64,000 nt of DNA from Blastopirellula retiformator. GTDB lineage: Bacteria > Planctomycetota > Planctomycetia > Pirellulales > Pirellulaceae. Below are positions 33,203 to 45,297 of the stretch, piece after piece. The notes beneath the pieces were generated by a model. The model worked only from the letters and a program-made list of their open reading frames with translations, made no database searches and was not told the DNA's origin. Each line of letters starts with the position of its first letter. Position 1 is the first letter of the stretch. The position numbers and the translations under genes are program-made. Where the stretch lies: positions 4,878-68,877 of the forward strand of contig NZ_SJPF01000008.1 in NCBI RefSeq assembly GCF_007859755.1. The letters are read 5' to 3'.

Positions 33203-34383
33203 TGTCGATCGATGCGATCGTCCTCGGCGGAGGAATTGTCGGACTTGCGACCGCTTATGAGCTGCTCCAGCGCGACCCGAATCGACGCGTCGTGGTCTGC
33301 GAAAAAGAAGCGGCTGTCGCAACGCACCAAACGGGACGCAACTCCGGCGTGCTGCATTCGGGCATCTACTACAAGCCGGGATCGCTCAAGGCGACCAACT
33401 GCCGCGCCGGCAAAGCGCTGATGGAGCAATTCTGTCGCGAGCATGCGATTCCCTACGACATCTGCGGCAAGGTGGTCGTGGCGATCGACTCTTCGGAACT
33501 TCCGCAGTTGGAAGGCATCTATCAGCGCGGTCAGGCAAACGGCGTCCGCTGCGAGCGAATCGGTCGCGAGCGTTTGCTGGAACTGGAGCCGCACTGCGCC
33601 GGGGTCGAAGCGATCCATGTGCCGGAGACGGGGATCGTCGACTATCGCCAGGTAAGCACGAAACTTGCCGATCTGATTCGTGAGCGCGGAGGAGAAATCT
33701 GGCTCGGCGCCAAGGTCGAAAAAATCTTCGAGCGCGAGAGTGAGATTTCGATTGAGACGACCGCTGGATCGGTTAGCGGAACGATTGCGATCAACTGTTG
33801 CGGGCTCTACTGCGACCGAGTTGCTCGCCTGACTGGAGCAAAGCCGGCGGCGAAGATCGTTCCCTTTCGCGGTGAGTACTTTGAGTTACGCCCCTCGGCG
33901 GAGCATCTCTGCAAGAACCTGATCTACCCAGTTCCCGACCTCAATTTTCCCTTTCTCGGCGTCCACTTTACCCGCATGATCGAAGGAGGCGTCGATTGCG
34001 GTCCCAATGCGGTCATGGCGCTGGCCCGCGAAGGGTATGGCAAGTTGGATATCAACTTGGCCGACCTGTGGGAATCGGTCAGTTACCGCGGTTTTCGCAA
34101 GCTGGTCGCCCGCCATTGGAAAGCGGGGTTGCAGGAGTTTTACCGCTCCTGTTCCAAGAAGGCGTTCGTACGATCGCTGCAGCGGCTGATTCCCGAGATC
34201 ACCGCCGCTGACATTTTTGCGGCGCCGGCCGGTATCCGAGCCCAGGCGATCGCCGAGAGCGGCGACTTGGTCGACGATTTCCTGATCCAGCGGGAAGGGC
34301 GGATGATCAACGTTCTCAACGCACCCAGTCCCGCGGCGACTTCTTCGCTACAGATCGCCAAAACGATTGTCGACTCGCTCTAG
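33202..34383 (+). CDS. lhgO: L-2-hydroxyglutarate oxidase
   Basis: 393 residues. FAD-dependent oxidation of L-2-hydroxyglutarate to 2-oxoglutarate, with electrons passed to the respiratory chain. The FAD-binding motif is at the start ([17 protein letters not shown]); [23 protein letters not shown] follows near residue 45 and is the hallmark of the family; later blocks are [46 protein letters not shown] and GIRAQAI near the C-terminus. Length matches. Its stop overlaps the stop of the convergent GNAT-nitrilase gene (CTAG). Confidence 0.95.
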   Translation: MSIDAIVLGGGIVGLATAYELLQRDPNRRVVVCEKEAAVATHQTGRNSGVLHSGIYYKPGSLKATNCRAGKALMEQFCREHAIPYDICGKVVVAIDSSELPQLEGIYQRGQANGVRCERIGRERLLELEPHCAGVEAIHVPETGIVDYRQVSTKLADLIRERGGEIWLGAKVEKIFERESEISIETTAGSVSGTIAINCCGLYCDRVARLTGAKPAAKIVPFRGEYFELRPSAEHLCKNLIYPVPDLNFPFLGVHFTRMIEGGVDCGPNAVMALAREGYGKLDINLADLWESVSYRGFRKLVARHWKAGLQEFYRSCSKKAFVRSLQRLIPEITAADIFAAPAGIRAQAIAESGDLVDDFLIQREGRMINVLNAPSPAATSSLQIAKTIVDSL

Positions 34384-35939
34384 ATCTCGTGCTCTTGGCC
34401 CTCCTCTTTGTAGACGACTTTGTAGATGTCGCGGCGACGATCGTTCCAGTTTTGCACGTTGCCGATTTCGCGGTGGCGTCTTAGCTGTTCGACGTCGACG
34501 TCGTGAATGATCATCGTTTCGATGTTCGGATTGCATTCGGCCGCGATCGCGTCGCGGGCAAACTCGGCGTCGGCCGGCGTAAAGATCGCCGATTGAGCGT
34601 AGTGCAGGTCCGAGTTCTCTACAAACGGCAAGTTGCCGGTGCAGCCCGAGACGGCGACGTACACGTGGTTCTCGACGCAGCGAGCCATCGCACAGTGACG
34701 AATCCGCAGGTAGCCTTGCCGGGTGTCGGTGTTGAACGGCACGAAGACGATGCCGGCATCTTTTTGAGCTGCGATGCGGACCAACTCCGGAAATTCGATG
34801 TCGTAGCAGACCAGGATCGAGATCTTGCCGCAGTCGGTGTCGAAGACTTCCACCTTATCGCCTGGCGATACGCCCCACCATTTACGTTCGCTGGGCGTGA
34901 TGTGAATCTTGTATTGCTTGCCAAGCGTCCCGTCGCGGCGGAACAGGTACGAGATGTTGTAAAGGGTCTCGTCCTCGATCACAAATTGCGATCCGCCGAT
35001 GATGTTGACGTTGTGCTTGACCGCCATCTCGGTAAACAGATCGAGATATTGCGGGGTGAACTCGGCCAATTGCCGCGCCGCCAGACCCGGACGTGACGGA
35101 GGAACGCACGACAGCAACTGCGTCGTGAATAGCTCCGGAAAGACAACGAAGTCGCTCTTGTAGTCCGACGCGGCGTCGATGAAAAACTCGCATTGGGTAG
35201 CGAACTCGCCAAAGTCCTTCACGGCTCGCATTTCGTACTGCACCACGGCCAGGCGAATCGGCTCGACGACGTGATGATAGCGACGTTTGGCGTTGGCCCG
35301 ATAATCGAGATTGAGCCATTCCAGGAAGGTTGCGTAACCGCACGACGCTTCGTCCGACGGGAAATAATCGGGAATTAATCCTTGCAACGCGAATCCGTTG
35401 GAAAGTTGGGCGGTCAGCACCGGGTCGAACAGGGCCCGCTCGATCACCTTGTCGATGTATTCTCGCGCCGACATTTCGTTGGCGTACTTGTGATAACCGG
35501 GCAGCCGGCCGCCAATAATGATCCGCGACAGGTTCAGGTTGCGGCAAAGCTCTTTTCGGGCGTCATAGAGCCGCCGCGAGAGTCGCATTCCGCGAAACTC
35601 CGGATCGACCATGATCTCGATCCCATAGAGGGTATCTCCCTTGGGATCGTGATTGCGAATCATGCCATTGTCGGAGATCGCCGACCAGTTGTGCCAAGCC
35701 ATATTGGGATCGTATTCCACGATCAGACTGCTGGCCGAGGCGGCGATTTTGCCGTCGATCTCGACGCAGAGTTGACCAGCCGGAAAGGTGTCGATCTGGC
35801 TCTGGATATGCTCACGGCTCCAGGGCTTCATGCCGGGGAAACAGCGGAGTTGCATTTCGACTAACTGGTCGAAGTCATCCATCGTCAGGCGACGGACGAC
35901 AGTTTTCCACTCAAAATCCTTTAGATCTAGCGTTTCCAT
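34380..35939 (-). CDS. GNAT acetyltransferase / carbon-nitrogen hydrolase fusion
   Basis: 519 residues with two enzymes in one chain. Residues ~15-190: GNAT N-acetyltransferase, with MTMDD-type start ([20 protein letters not shown]) and acetyl-CoA loop region ([20 protein letters not shown]). Residues ~235-500: nitrilase superfamily, with triad Glu in VVFPELFTT, Lys in [12 protein letters not shown] and Cys in [14 protein letters not shown]. The fusion is a known architecture in several bacteria; it probably acylates and de-amidates a common small metabolite, but the substrate is unknown. ATG 35939 ([11 protein letters not shown]) begins the homologous region. Confidence 0.9.
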   Translation of the reverse strand: METLDLKDFEWKTVVRRLTMDDFDQLVEMQLRCFPGMKPWSREHIQSQIDTFPAGQLCVEIDGKIAASASSLIVEYDPNMAWHNWSAISDNGMIRNHDPKGDTLYGIEIMVDPEFRGMRLSRRLYDARKELCRNLNLSRIIIGGRLPGYHKYANEMSAREYIDKVIERALFDPVLTAQLSNGFALQGLIPDYFPSDEASCGYATFLEWLNLDYRANAKRRYHHVVEPIRLAVVQYEMRAVKDFGEFATQCEFFIDAASDYKSDFVVFPELFTTQLLSCVPPSRPGLAARQLAEFTPQYLDLFTEMAVKHNVNIIGGSQFVIEDETLYNISYLFRRDGTLGKQYKIHITPSERKWWGVSPGDKVEVFDTDCGKISILVCYDIEFPELVRIAAQKDAGIVFVPFNTDTRQGYLRIRHCAMARCVENHVYVAVSGCTGNLPFVENSDLHYAQSAIFTPADAEFARDAIAAECNPNIETMIIHDVDVEQLRRHREIGNVQNWNDRRRDIYKVVYKEEGQEHEI

Positions 35940-36028
35940 CAAATGGCTTTCGGCTATTGGGTCAGCGGTGCGACGAACAGTGCTAACTATTTGAGATTCG
36001 CCCCGAGTCGCCAATCGCGACTGCGAAG

Positions 36029-36763
36029 CTATTCGGCGGCAGTCGGCGTTTCGGACGTGTTTCGCAGGTAGACGAGCGCAAACCAGTCGTACAGAAAATG
36101 AGTCGTGATCGGCGTGATCAGGTCGCCGGTCCAGTAGAACAGGAGGCCGAAATAGCAGCCCATGGTGGTAGCGGCCGCCGCGTACTCTAGCGAAAGGAAG
36201 TGGGCTAGGCCGAACAGGACGCTGACGATCAGGATCGCCGTCGCGGCGCCCCCGAAGGGATCCGGAATAATTTCCGTGAAACCCGATTGGAGAAATCCGC
36301 GAAACAGCGCCTCTTCGCACAGGCCGGCCGCAAAGGCGACCGCGCCCAGTTCTACAATCGTCGCACGGGAGAACTGCGGTATGACCTGAGTCTCCATCAA
36401 CCGCTGCAGTTCGACCGAAGCGACGCTCTTGTTGAACCGCAGCAGGAAGAAAAAGCCAATCATCGGCAGCGTGGCGACGATGCCGATGCCAAACGCTTGG
36501 GCCGCCGCGGCCGGATCAGCAGCGTTCCAACTAGCGCTTTGCCAAGGAGAAACGCCAAACAGCCAGCCGAGAAAGATGGCCAGGACCAGCAACGCACCTT
36601 CGAGCTTGACCACCGAACTGACAAACCGTTCGGCCTGCTTGCGGGAAGAAACCGGCCGGGCTTCGCTCGATTCCGGCTCATTCGGTGGGATATCGGCAGT
36701 CAAAGAAATCTCGGGATGAGGAATTGGCGGACAATCGAATGGTCCTGGGATTTTCGCGTTCAT
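36029..36763 (-). CDS. CPBP-family intramembrane glutamic endopeptidase
   Basis: 244 residues. After a hydrophilic N-terminus there are about five to six membrane helices. The CPBP (Abi/Rce1-like) motifs are seen: [10 protein letters not shown] (motif 1, catalytic EE and R), FGLAHFLS (motif 2, His), and [10 protein letters not shown] (motif 3, His and N/D). These proteases cleave prenylated or other membrane-associated peptides; the target is unknown. ATG 36763 (MNAKIPGP) is used; an upstream ATG near 36790 is possible. Confidence 0.85.
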   Translation of the reverse strand: MNAKIPGPFDCPPIPHPEISLTADIPPNEPESSEARPVSSRKQAERFVSSVVKLEGALLVLAIFLGWLFGVSPWQSASWNAADPAAAAQAFGIGIVATLPMIGFFFLLRFNKSVASVELQRLMETQVIPQFSRATIVELGAVAFAAGLCEEALFRGFLQSGFTEIIPDPFGGAATAILIVSVLFGLAHFLSLEYAAAATTMGCYFGLLFYWTGDLITPITTHFLYDWFALVYLRNTSETPTAAE

Positions 36764-36930
36764 CCTAGCGGAATCTGAGCTTCGCGTCATTCCGGCGACC
36801 AAGTCGGCATTCCCGCCTTGCCCCTCTGTGGAGGCGGTTCCTCCTCCTGGTTGACCGAGCGGTTCCGGTCGCCGTAATATGGGAAGTTTGTGTGTTGGTC
36901 CAAAGACTTGATATAAGCGGAGCGAATCCG

Positions 36931-38247
<1,317 letters not shown>

Positions 38248-38370
38248 TTGACCGCTCGCACGGAACCGAGACGAGTCGCTACAATAAGCCGAAACTCCGC
38301 GAAAGCGTAACGCGTTTTCGTGGTCGCATTCATTCGACTGGTATCGCATGGCTCGTACCCGCAGTTCGCA

Positions 38371-39150
38371 ATGACCTCGCAATCGTCTAGCCAATCCGTT
38401 CAGCCTGATCTGGGCGTTCCCGCCGAGCGTCTGCCGCGACATATTGCGGTGATCATGGACGGCAACGGACGTTGGGCGCAGCGGCAGGGCTTGCCGCGGG
38501 TCGAAGGGCATCGCCGCGGCGTGACGTCGGTGCGGCGGACGACCGAGGAATGTGCTCGGCTGGGCATCGAGCAGCTGACCCTCTATTGTCTTTCCAGTGA
38601 AAACTGGAAGCGGCCGCAATACGAACTCGACTTCCTCATGCATCTGCTCGAGCAGTACATGATCGAAGAACGCAGCACGATCATGGCCAACAATATTCAG
38701 GTTCGGATCATCGGTCGCCGCGATGGGATTCCGCCGCAGGTCCAGCAAGAGATGGATCGCACGATCCAGCTCAGCTCAACCAATACCGGCACCACGCTTT
38801 GTCTGGCGATCAACTATGGCGGCCGGGGCGAAATGGTCGACGCGGTCCGCAAAATGGCGACCGAGGCGGCTAGTGGCGCGCTCGATCCGGCCTCGATAAC
38901 CGAAGACGCGATCGCCGCTCACTTGTACACCGCCGGCATGCCCGATCCCGACCTGTTGATTCGCACGGCCGGCGAAATGCGGATCAGCAACTTTCTGCTG
39001 TGGCAGATCAGCTACGCCGAACTTTGGGTCACCCAGCAATGTTGGCCAGAGTTTTGCGAAGAGACGTTGCATCAGGCGATACGCGACTTTGCCGGGCGAG
39101 ACCGGCGATTCGGCGGGTTGAATGACGATACCGCGGAAGGAGCGACTTAG
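38371..39150 (+). CDS. uppS: Isoprenyl transferase (undecaprenyl diphosphate synthase type)
   Basis: 259 residues. Adds isopentenyl units in cis to farnesyl diphosphate to form the lipid carrier for envelope polymers. Signatures: HIAVIMDGNGRWAQRQGLPR with the catalytic Asp and Asn, GHRRGVTSVRRTTEEC, LTLYCLSSENWKRP, and the C-terminal DPDLLIRTAGEMRISNFLLW and YAEL. Directly followed (3 bp) by cdsA, the common gene order, so both are co-transcribed. Confidence 0.95.
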   Translation: MTSQSSSQSVQPDLGVPAERLPRHIAVIMDGNGRWAQRQGLPRVEGHRRGVTSVRRTTEECARLGIEQLTLYCLSSENWKRPQYELDFLMHLLEQYMIEERSTIMANNIQVRIIGRRDGIPPQVQQEMDRTIQLSSTNTGTTLCLAINYGGRGEMVDAVRKMATEAASGALDPASITEDAIAAHLYTAGMPDPDLLIRTAGEMRISNFLLWQISYAELWVTQQCWPEFCEETLHQAIRDFAGRDRRFGGLNDDTAEGAT

Positions 39151-39153
39151 CCC

Positions 39154-40062
39154 GTGCTAGGATGGCGATTGATCGGCGCCGCGGCGATTATCATTCCGGT
39201 AATCACGCTCTGTTGGCTCGACTTCAGCTGGAACTTCGATCGTCCTGGAATTTGGCTCCTGCCATTGGCGGTTATGATCGCCGTGTTCGCCGCCGAAGAG
39301 GTCTTGGGGCTGTTGCGAGCCAAGCAACTGCGCCCTGCCGGATGGGCATGTCATGTCGGCACGCTCCTCGTTTTGGGGACCGCCGCGATGTCGATCTGGT
39401 GGCCGTTCGAGACGCCCCCGACCAGCATGCAGTCGAAGTGGATCTTGTTTTCATTAGCCGCGGGAATGGTGCTGTCGCTGGTCAGCGAGATGCGGCGGTA
39501 CGAAAAGCCAGGCTGGGCGATCGTGCATGTCGGTCTGACGATCTTTACGATCGCCTACGTTGGCGGGCTGATGAGCTTTGTGATCCGGTTGCGATTGGTC
39601 CATAGCGAACTGCCGGACGGTAACGCCTGGGGGATGATCGCACTGTTGTCGATGATTGTCGCCACCAAAATGTCGGACGCCGGCGCCTACTTTACCGGGC
39701 GGCTGTTCGGACGGACGAAACTGGCCCCCAATCTGAGCCCCGGCAAGACGGTCGAGGGGGCGCTGGGCGGATTGGTCTTCGCCGTGTTTGGCGCCTGGGT
39801 GATTTTCGCGTTGGTCGCGCCGCAACTGACGACAAGCGAACCCCCAGCGTTTTGGCGTCTCTGTCTGTATGCGATTTGCGTCGCGATCGCCGGGATGGTG
39901 GGCGATTTGGCCGAATCGCTGTTCAAGCGAGATATGGAAAGTAAGGACTCCAGCACCTGGCTGATCGGGCTGGGAGGAGTCTTGGACGTCCTCGATTCGC
40001 TACTGGTGGCGGCCCCGATGGCCCTTTTTTTCTGGGAAATCGGTCTGGTAGGGCCGCAATAG
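39154..40062 (+). CDS. cdsA: Phosphatidate cytidylyltransferase
   Basis: 302 residues, about eight membrane helices. Makes CDP-diacylglycerol from CTP and phosphatidate, the precursor of phospholipids. The signature is in the second half: KMSDAGAYFTGRLFGRTKLA, LSPGKTVEGALGG and GDLAESLFKRDMESKDSS, ending with GGVLDVLDSLL. GTG start 4 bp after the uppS stop. Confidence 0.95.
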   Translation: MLGWRLIGAAAIIIPVITLCWLDFSWNFDRPGIWLLPLAVMIAVFAAEEVLGLLRAKQLRPAGWACHVGTLLVLGTAAMSIWWPFETPPTSMQSKWILFSLAAGMVLSLVSEMRRYEKPGWAIVHVGLTIFTIAYVGGLMSFVIRLRLVHSELPDGNAWGMIALLSMIVATKMSDAGAYFTGRLFGRTKLAPNLSPGKTVEGALGGLVFAVFGAWVIFALVAPQLTTSEPPAFWRLCLYAICVAIAGMVGDLAESLFKRDMESKDSSTWLIGLGGVLDVLDSLLVAAPMALFFWEIGLVGPQ

Positions 40063-40232
40063 CTAGATTTTAATCCCGCCGCAACGATCCGAATAGGCCT
40101 AAAGTGTAGCCATGAAATGAGTTACCGCACTTCCGGTGGATTTCTGATTTCGCCGGACGAAAGATTGTCTATATTTTTAGTGGTGTTGAAAACCTTCCAA
40201 CTGCGGCAGCCCCAGCGGCTGACGCCGACTGC

Positions 40233-41180
40233 ATGTACGAAGCGACTATCCGATTTCTCGACAATTCGTCTGTACTTCAGCTGTTCGGAGCCCGCGACCA
40301 ACACGTTCGCCGGATTCGCGAATCGCTCGGCGTCACGATTACGCATCGTGACGGCCGGGTGCGCATCGCCGGTCGGGAACTAGCCGTCGCTCAGGCGACC
40401 AAGGTGATCGAAGCGTTACGGAATAAAGTGGAACGCCAAGGACTCATCACACTGGACGAGGTCGAAGACTCGCTGGCCGACGTCACCGGCGAGACGACGA
40501 CCAAGCCGAAGACGCTGCCGATCTCGGTCTTCAAGAAGACGCAGCGCGTCACTCCCATGACCCCCGGTCAGGCGGCTTATGTCGAAATCATGCGCGAGCA
40601 TGAGATGGTGTTCGCCCTGGGACCGGCAGGTACCGGCAAAACCTACTTGGCGGTCGCCTACGCCGTCGAGTCGTTGCTGGAGCAGCGGATCCGCAAGATC
40701 GTCTTGGTACGACCGGCCGTCGAAGCAGGCGAACAGCTCGGCTTCTTGCCGGGGACGCTGCACGAGAAGATCAATCCTTACCTGCAGCCGATGCTCGACT
40801 CGCTCGGCGAGATGATCGATCGAGAGCAGGTAGCCCGATACATGGAACAGAACGTCATCGAGGTGATCCCGCTGGCGTTCATGCGGGGACGGACGCTCAA
40901 TGACGCGTTCATTATTTTGGACGAAGCCCAAAACACGACCGTATCGCAGATGAAGATGTTCTTGACCCGCTTGGGCAAGAACTCGCGGATGGTGATTTCC
41001 GGCGACGCGACGCAAAACGACTTGCCGCCGAACGTCAGCAGCGGCTTAGCGGATGCGATCATGCGATTGAAAGATATCAAGGGAATTGGCCAGGTCCATC
41101 TCACGCAAGCCGATATCGTGCGGCACGCTCTCGTCCAAGAGATCGTGAACGCTTACGAACGGGGAACGAACACGAACTAG
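40233..41180 (+). CDS. PhoH-family ATPase
   Basis: 315 residues. N-terminal KH-like segment (residues ~10-70), then a P-loop ATPase domain: FALGPAGTGKTYLA (Walker A, ~residues 128-137), RPAVEAGEQLGFLPG, AFIILDEAQNTT (Walker B) and VISGDATQNDLP. PhoH proteins are linked to RNA metabolism and commonly sit next to ybeY, as here. First gene of the phoH-7TM-HD-ybeY-CNNM series. Confidence 0.95.
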   Translation: MYEATIRFLDNSSVLQLFGARDQHVRRIRESLGVTITHRDGRVRIAGRELAVAQATKVIEALRNKVERQGLITLDEVEDSLADVTGETTTKPKTLPISVFKKTQRVTPMTPGQAAYVEIMREHEMVFALGPAGTGKTYLAVAYAVESLLEQRIRKIVLVRPAVEAGEQLGFLPGTLHEKINPYLQPMLDSLGEMIDREQVARYMEQNVIEVIPLAFMRGRTLNDAFIILDEAQNTTVSQMKMFLTRLGKNSRMVISGDATQNDLPPNVSSGLADAIMRLKDIKGIGQVHLTQADIVRHALVQEIVNAYERGTNTN

Positions 41181-41193
41181 CCCAACGCGAATC

Positions 41194-43482
41194 ATGCCTC
41201 CCCATATCAAATCAAGAACGCGGTCCGATCACGTTAGCAGCATCGTGCTGAAGCCTGGCGCCGCCAAACGCCTGCTTCAGCAATTGCAGCGGCCTGAAAA
41301 TGCCGCCATGGTGGCGCTTACCGCAGCCGCCGCGGTGATCTTGTGGATGGCGACAATTTCTTGGGAGCCGCCATTCCCCTATCGCGAAGACTTTGTGCCG
41401 CCCCGCGACATCGTGTCGCGGATTGATTTTGCGGTGCCTGACCCGGCCGGCGATCAGCGGGCTCGCGATGCGGCGGCCGCCAATGCCCGCACCGTCTACG
41501 AAAATAACCCGGAGCCGCTCGAGCAGATGCGCGGCAAGCTGCAGTCGGCCCTCAACGGTATCGTCGGGGCGTCCGAGTTTACGCCGAAGATTGCAGAAGC
41601 TTGGGACGACTTTCTGAAGGCGCCTGCCGCTCCCGACCAGGCCTTGCCGGAAACCGAAAAGAAACGGCTGTACGAGAAGTTCCGCACCTTCTACGCGAAG
41701 GAAGGAAAGTTGACGGCGCTCGAGCAAGGAGTCGCCGCCGCTCTGACGAGCTTCACCAAGAATGGCCTGATGGACAACAACGATCAGGCGGAAAACAAAG
41801 GGAACAAGGCCGAGGTCATCGTCTATCGCAAGGGAGAGCCCGACGCGCGGCGAACCGTTTCGATTTCCGATCTGCTGATCGCCCAGGCCCGCAACAACCT
41901 GAAGAAAAACCTTGAGATCGAACTGAGCCGGCTGCAAGAGGAAGAGTCGAGCGCCGAAGTGATCGATCCGATCTACTACTGGATCAGCTCCAACCTGCGC
42001 GGCACGCTTTCCAAGAACGAAGTGGCGACCATCGCCGAACGTCAGGCGACCGTCGACAAGGTCGAACCGGTCATGCGTCACATTCCGACCGGCGAATCGC
42101 TCGCCAAGGGAGGCGTGCCGCTCGAAGGGGAACCGCTGAAACTGCTGCGGAGCGAACATGACGCCTATTGCGACGGTTTGCCTCTGACCAAGCAACTCTG
42201 GCGTTCGCTCTCGATCGTCGGCATGTTCATCGCACTAGCCACGCTCTCGGGCGTGTACCTGGCGTTTAAGTCGCCTCAGGTGCTGGCGTCGGTCCACAAC
42301 TTCTTGATGTTCTTGGTTCCGATCGCTGGCGCGGTGGCGCTGGCCTATTGGATTGACGACGCTTGGCGGGCCGAACTGGTTCCGCTGATGGCGCTCGGGA
42401 TGTTGCTGTCGATCGTCTATCGGCAAGAGCTGGCGCTGCTGGTTTCCGCCTGTGCAATGTTGGCGGTCGTGTTTCTGGTGGGCGAAGGCTTGGCCACCTA
42501 TGTGACGATCGCGGCCGCGACGGCGACGGCCATTTTGATGACGGTGCGCATTCGCAGCCGGACCAGGTTGATTTTTGTCGGCGTCTGGGCCGCCATCGCA
42601 GCTTTCATGACGCAGCTTGGGGTCGGGGTCGTCGTTGGTCAGCCGTTGAGTATGCGATTGCTGGAAATCGCCGCCTGGCAGGCAGGCTGGGCAATTGTGA
42701 CCGGCTTTTTGATGACCGGGATTTTGCCGTTCATCGAGAAGTCGTACGGAGTATTGACCGACATCAGTTTGTTAGAACTAGGGGATGCGGCCGATCCGCT
42801 GTTGCAAGAGCTCGTCCGGCGCGCTCCCGGCACCTACAACCACTCGATCAACGTCGCATCGATCGCCGAAGCGGCCGCCGATGCGATTGGTGCCAATGGC
42901 CTGTTGGCCCGCGTCGGCGCCTATTTCCACGACATCGGCAAGATGATGAAGCCCGAATACTTCATCGAAAACCAATCCGGCGACGGCAACCGCCACGCCA
43001 GCCTGTTGCCGGCGATGAGCACGTTGATCATCATCGCCCATGTCAAAGATGGCGCCGACCTTGCGCGAAAGCATAAGTTGCCCCGCGCAATCATCGACTT
43101 TATCGAACAACACCACGGCACGACGCTGGTCGAGTACTTCTATCGCGAGGCGAGTCGCCGTAGCGAGAGCGACCCTTCCAGCGGCGAAGAAGTGGACGAA
43201 AGCAGCTATCGGTACCCCGGACCGAAGCCTCAAACCAAAGAAGCTGGCGTCATGATGATCGCCGACATGATCGAAAGCGCCAGCCGCACGCTGGTCGATC
43301 CGACGCCGGCCCGTATTGAAAACCTGGTCGAAGAACTGACGATGAAGCGTCTGCTGGACGGTCAATTCGACGAATCTGGTTTGACCCTTTCCGAGTTGCG
43401 AAAGATTCAAGACAGCGTGACGAAGAGCCTGACGGCCGTCTACCACGGTCGCGTCAAATACCCCAGCCAACAGAGAGCCTAG
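41194..43482 (+). CDS. 7TM-HD membrane phosphohydrolase (PgpH/YqfF-like)
   Basis: 762 residues. One N-terminal helix, a large extracytoplasmic 7TMR-HDED-type domain (residues ~60-340), a seven-helix membrane region (~345-530) and a cytoplasmic HD domain. HD motifs: APGTYNHSINVASIAEAAA (first His), VGAYFHDIGKMMKPEYF (HD pair near residue 579) and IEQHHGTTLVEYF. In Firmicutes the homologue degrades cyclic di-AMP; that substrate is probable but not shown here. Between phoH and ybeY, the standard location. Confidence 0.9.
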   Translation: MPPHIKSRTRSDHVSSIVLKPGAAKRLLQQLQRPENAAMVALTAAAAVILWMATISWEPPFPYREDFVPPRDIVSRIDFAVPDPAGDQRARDAAAANARTVYENNPEPLEQMRGKLQSALNGIVGASEFTPKIAEAWDDFLKAPAAPDQALPETEKKRLYEKFRTFYAKEGKLTALEQGVAAALTSFTKNGLMDNNDQAENKGNKAEVIVYRKGEPDARRTVSISDLLIAQARNNLKKNLEIELSRLQEEESSAEVIDPIYYWISSNLRGTLSKNEVATIAERQATVDKVEPVMRHIPTGESLAKGGVPLEGEPLKLLRSEHDAYCDGLPLTKQLWRSLSIVGMFIALATLSGVYLAFKSPQVLASVHNFLMFLVPIAGAVALAYWIDDAWRAELVPLMALGMLLSIVYRQELALLVSACAMLAVVFLVGEGLATYVTIAAATATAILMTVRIRSRTRLIFVGVWAAIAAFMTQLGVGVVVGQPLSMRLLEIAAWQAGWAIVTGFLMTGILPFIEKSYGVLTDISLLELGDAADPLLQELVRRAPGTYNHSINVASIAEAAADAIGANGLLARVGAYFHDIGKMMKPEYFIENQSGDGNRHASLLPAMSTLIIIAHVKDGADLARKHKLPRAIIDFIEQHHGTTLVEYFYREASRRSESDPSSGEEVDESSYRYPGPKPQTKEAGVMMIADMIESASRTLVDPTPARIENLVEELTMKRLLDGQFDESGLTLSELRKIQDSVTKSLTAVYHGRVKYPSQQRA

Positions 43483-43490
43483 AGCGTCCC

Positions 43491-43988
43491 ATGGATGATG
43501 AGCCCGACGAGGCGGTCGAAGTTGTACGTCGCACCGAGTATGCGGCCCCGACCGACGAAGCGGTTCGCCAAGCGTTAGCAGCGGTTTTTGCCGGCGAGTC
43601 CATCGAAGCGTATGAAGTGAGCGTCGCCCTGGTCGACGACGCCGAGATCCACGAGGTCAACAATCGCTTTCTCAAGCACGATTACCCCACTGACGTTGTG
43701 ACGTTCAATCTGACGTCCGATGACGATCTGCTGGAAGGGGAAATCGTCATTAGCTGCCAATATGCCGCGGGGGAGGCCGAAAAGTACCAGTGGCCGGCCG
43801 AGCACGAGACGTTGCTCTACGTCATTCATGGCGCCCTGCACCTGGCAGGCTATGACGATCACGAAGACGAAGATCGCCTAACGATGCGGAAACTGGAGCG
43901 GATTTATCTCGAGCGAATACAGCTAGAGCCCCCGCAGTCGCATCGCCATCTCGACCAAGCGCCCCAACAGCGAGGCGCCGTCGGATGA
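43491..43988 (+). CDS. ybeY: Endoribonuclease YbeY (rRNA maturation)
   Basis: 165 residues. Zn-dependent RNase for 16S rRNA 3' processing and ribosome quality control. The metal motif HGALHLAGYDDHED (HGxLHLxGYDH type, ~residues 113-126) is intact, as is VNNRFLKHDYPTDVVTFNL. Stop overlaps the next start (ATGA). Confidence 0.95.
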   Translation: MDDEPDEAVEVVRRTEYAAPTDEAVRQALAAVFAGESIEAYEVSVALVDDAEIHEVNNRFLKHDYPTDVVTFNLTSDDDLLEGEIVISCQYAAGEAEKYQWPAEHETLLYVIHGALHLAGYDDHEDEDRLTMRKLERIYLERIQLEPPQSHRHLDQAPQQRGAVG

Positions 43989-45277
43989 ACGCTTCCCTGG
44001 TGTTTTGGACTTCGTGCGTTGGCGCCGCTTTCATGATATTGTCGGCGGTAACGGGACGTGTCCTCCATTATCTAAGCTGGCACGAACTGGAAGAGTTTTG
44101 CGAACGACGGCGACAGATTCGCTGGTTCCGCACGATTCACGAAAATCATGAGGACGCCGCTTTCGCGGCCCAGTGTCTGCAGGTATTGGGGACGGCGTTT
44201 TTTCTGGTCGCCGGTCAGGCCTGGTTGCTCGACCTTGGCAAGACGAACACGCTCACGCCGGCTGGTTTCGCCACTGATGTGCTGGCGGTCGCTTTCCTGT
44301 TGATCGCCTCGACGATTTGGCTTCCTTGGGCTGTCGCCGAGCATTTTGCGCCGCAGTTTATCTATTACACCTGGCGATTCTGGGCGGTCGCGAGCGTCAT
44401 TTTCTCGCCGCTGGCCTGGGGCGTGCGTCTGGTGGAAGGGGTCATTCGCCGGCTCGCCAACATTCCGCACGAGGTGGTCGACGAAGAAGAGGAATTTGAA
44501 GACGAAATTCGCACGATCGTGACCGAAGGCTTGCGCGAAGGTCTGCTTGAAGAAGACGCGCGGGAAATGATCGAAAGCGTGATCGAACTGGGCGATATCG
44601 ACGTCGCTGAGGTGATGACCACCCGCAACGAGATCGACGCGTTGCCGGTCGAAGCGTCGTGGGAAGACGCCGTCAAGTTCGTTCAGGAGACCGGTCGGAC
44701 GCGAATTCCCGCCTTCCAGGAAGGTCTTGATCAGATTGTCGGCGTGCTGTTTGTAAAGGACCTGCTGCCGGAACTGGTCAAGCCAGAGGACGAGCGAGCG
44801 TCGCTCCGCGAATTGGCGCGTCCCTCAATGATGGTGCCGATGTCGATGCCGATCGACGAACTCCTGAAGCAGTTCTTGCGCGATCGCAATCACATGGCGA
44901 TCGTGATCGACGAGTATCACGCCGTCGCTGGCCTGATCACGATCGAAGATATCCTGGAAGAGATCGTTGGCGAGATCGTCGACGAGCACGACTTGGACGA
45001 AGAGGAGGAAATCGTCCGCGTCACCCGCGATCATGCCGAAGTGCAAGGCCGGGCGCATATCGACGACGTGAACGAAGAACTCGGTCTCGATCTGCCGGTG
45101 GGAGACGACTACGATACGCTGGCCGGCATGGTGATCAGTCACCTGCAGCGGATCCCGAAGACGGGCGATCGTTTGCGCATCGACGATGTCGAAATCGTGG
45201 TGCTAGCGGCCGATCGACGTCGGATTCAAAAGTTGAAGCTGACGAAGCTCGATCCGGCTGAGTCTCCTTCTTCGTAA
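43985..45277 (+). CDS. CNNM/CorC-family protein (hemolysin-like, CBS domains)
   Basis: 430 residues. N-terminal membrane domain with about four helices (residues ~5-150; DUF21-like), an acidic stretch (VDEEEEFEDEIRTIV), then a CBS pair (VAEVMTTRNEIDALPVEAS, GRTRIPAFQEG..IVGVLFVKDLL, ...MAIVIDEYHAVAGLITIEDILEEIVGEI) and a C-terminal CorC_HlyC domain (EEEIVRVTRDHAEVQGRA). Members take part in Mg/Co efflux; often neighbours ybeY. Translationally coupled to ybeY. Confidence 0.9.
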   Translation: MNASLVFWTSCVGAAFMILSAVTGRVLHYLSWHELEEFCERRRQIRWFRTIHENHEDAAFAAQCLQVLGTAFFLVAGQAWLLDLGKTNTLTPAGFATDVLAVAFLLIASTIWLPWAVAEHFAPQFIYYTWRFWAVASVIFSPLAWGVRLVEGVIRRLANIPHEVVDEEEEFEDEIRTIVTEGLREGLLEEDAREMIESVIELGDIDVAEVMTTRNEIDALPVEASWEDAVKFVQETGRTRIPAFQEGLDQIVGVLFVKDLLPELVKPEDERASLRELARPSMMVPMSMPIDELLKQFLRDRNHMAIVIDEYHAVAGLITIEDILEEIVGEIVDEHDLDEEEEIVRVTRDHAEVQGRAHIDDVNEELGLDLPVGDDYDTLAGMVISHLQRIPKTGDRLRIDDVEIVVLAADRRRIQKLKLTKLDPAESPSS

Positions 45278-45297
45278 CTTCGGGTATGCTGGTCGGC

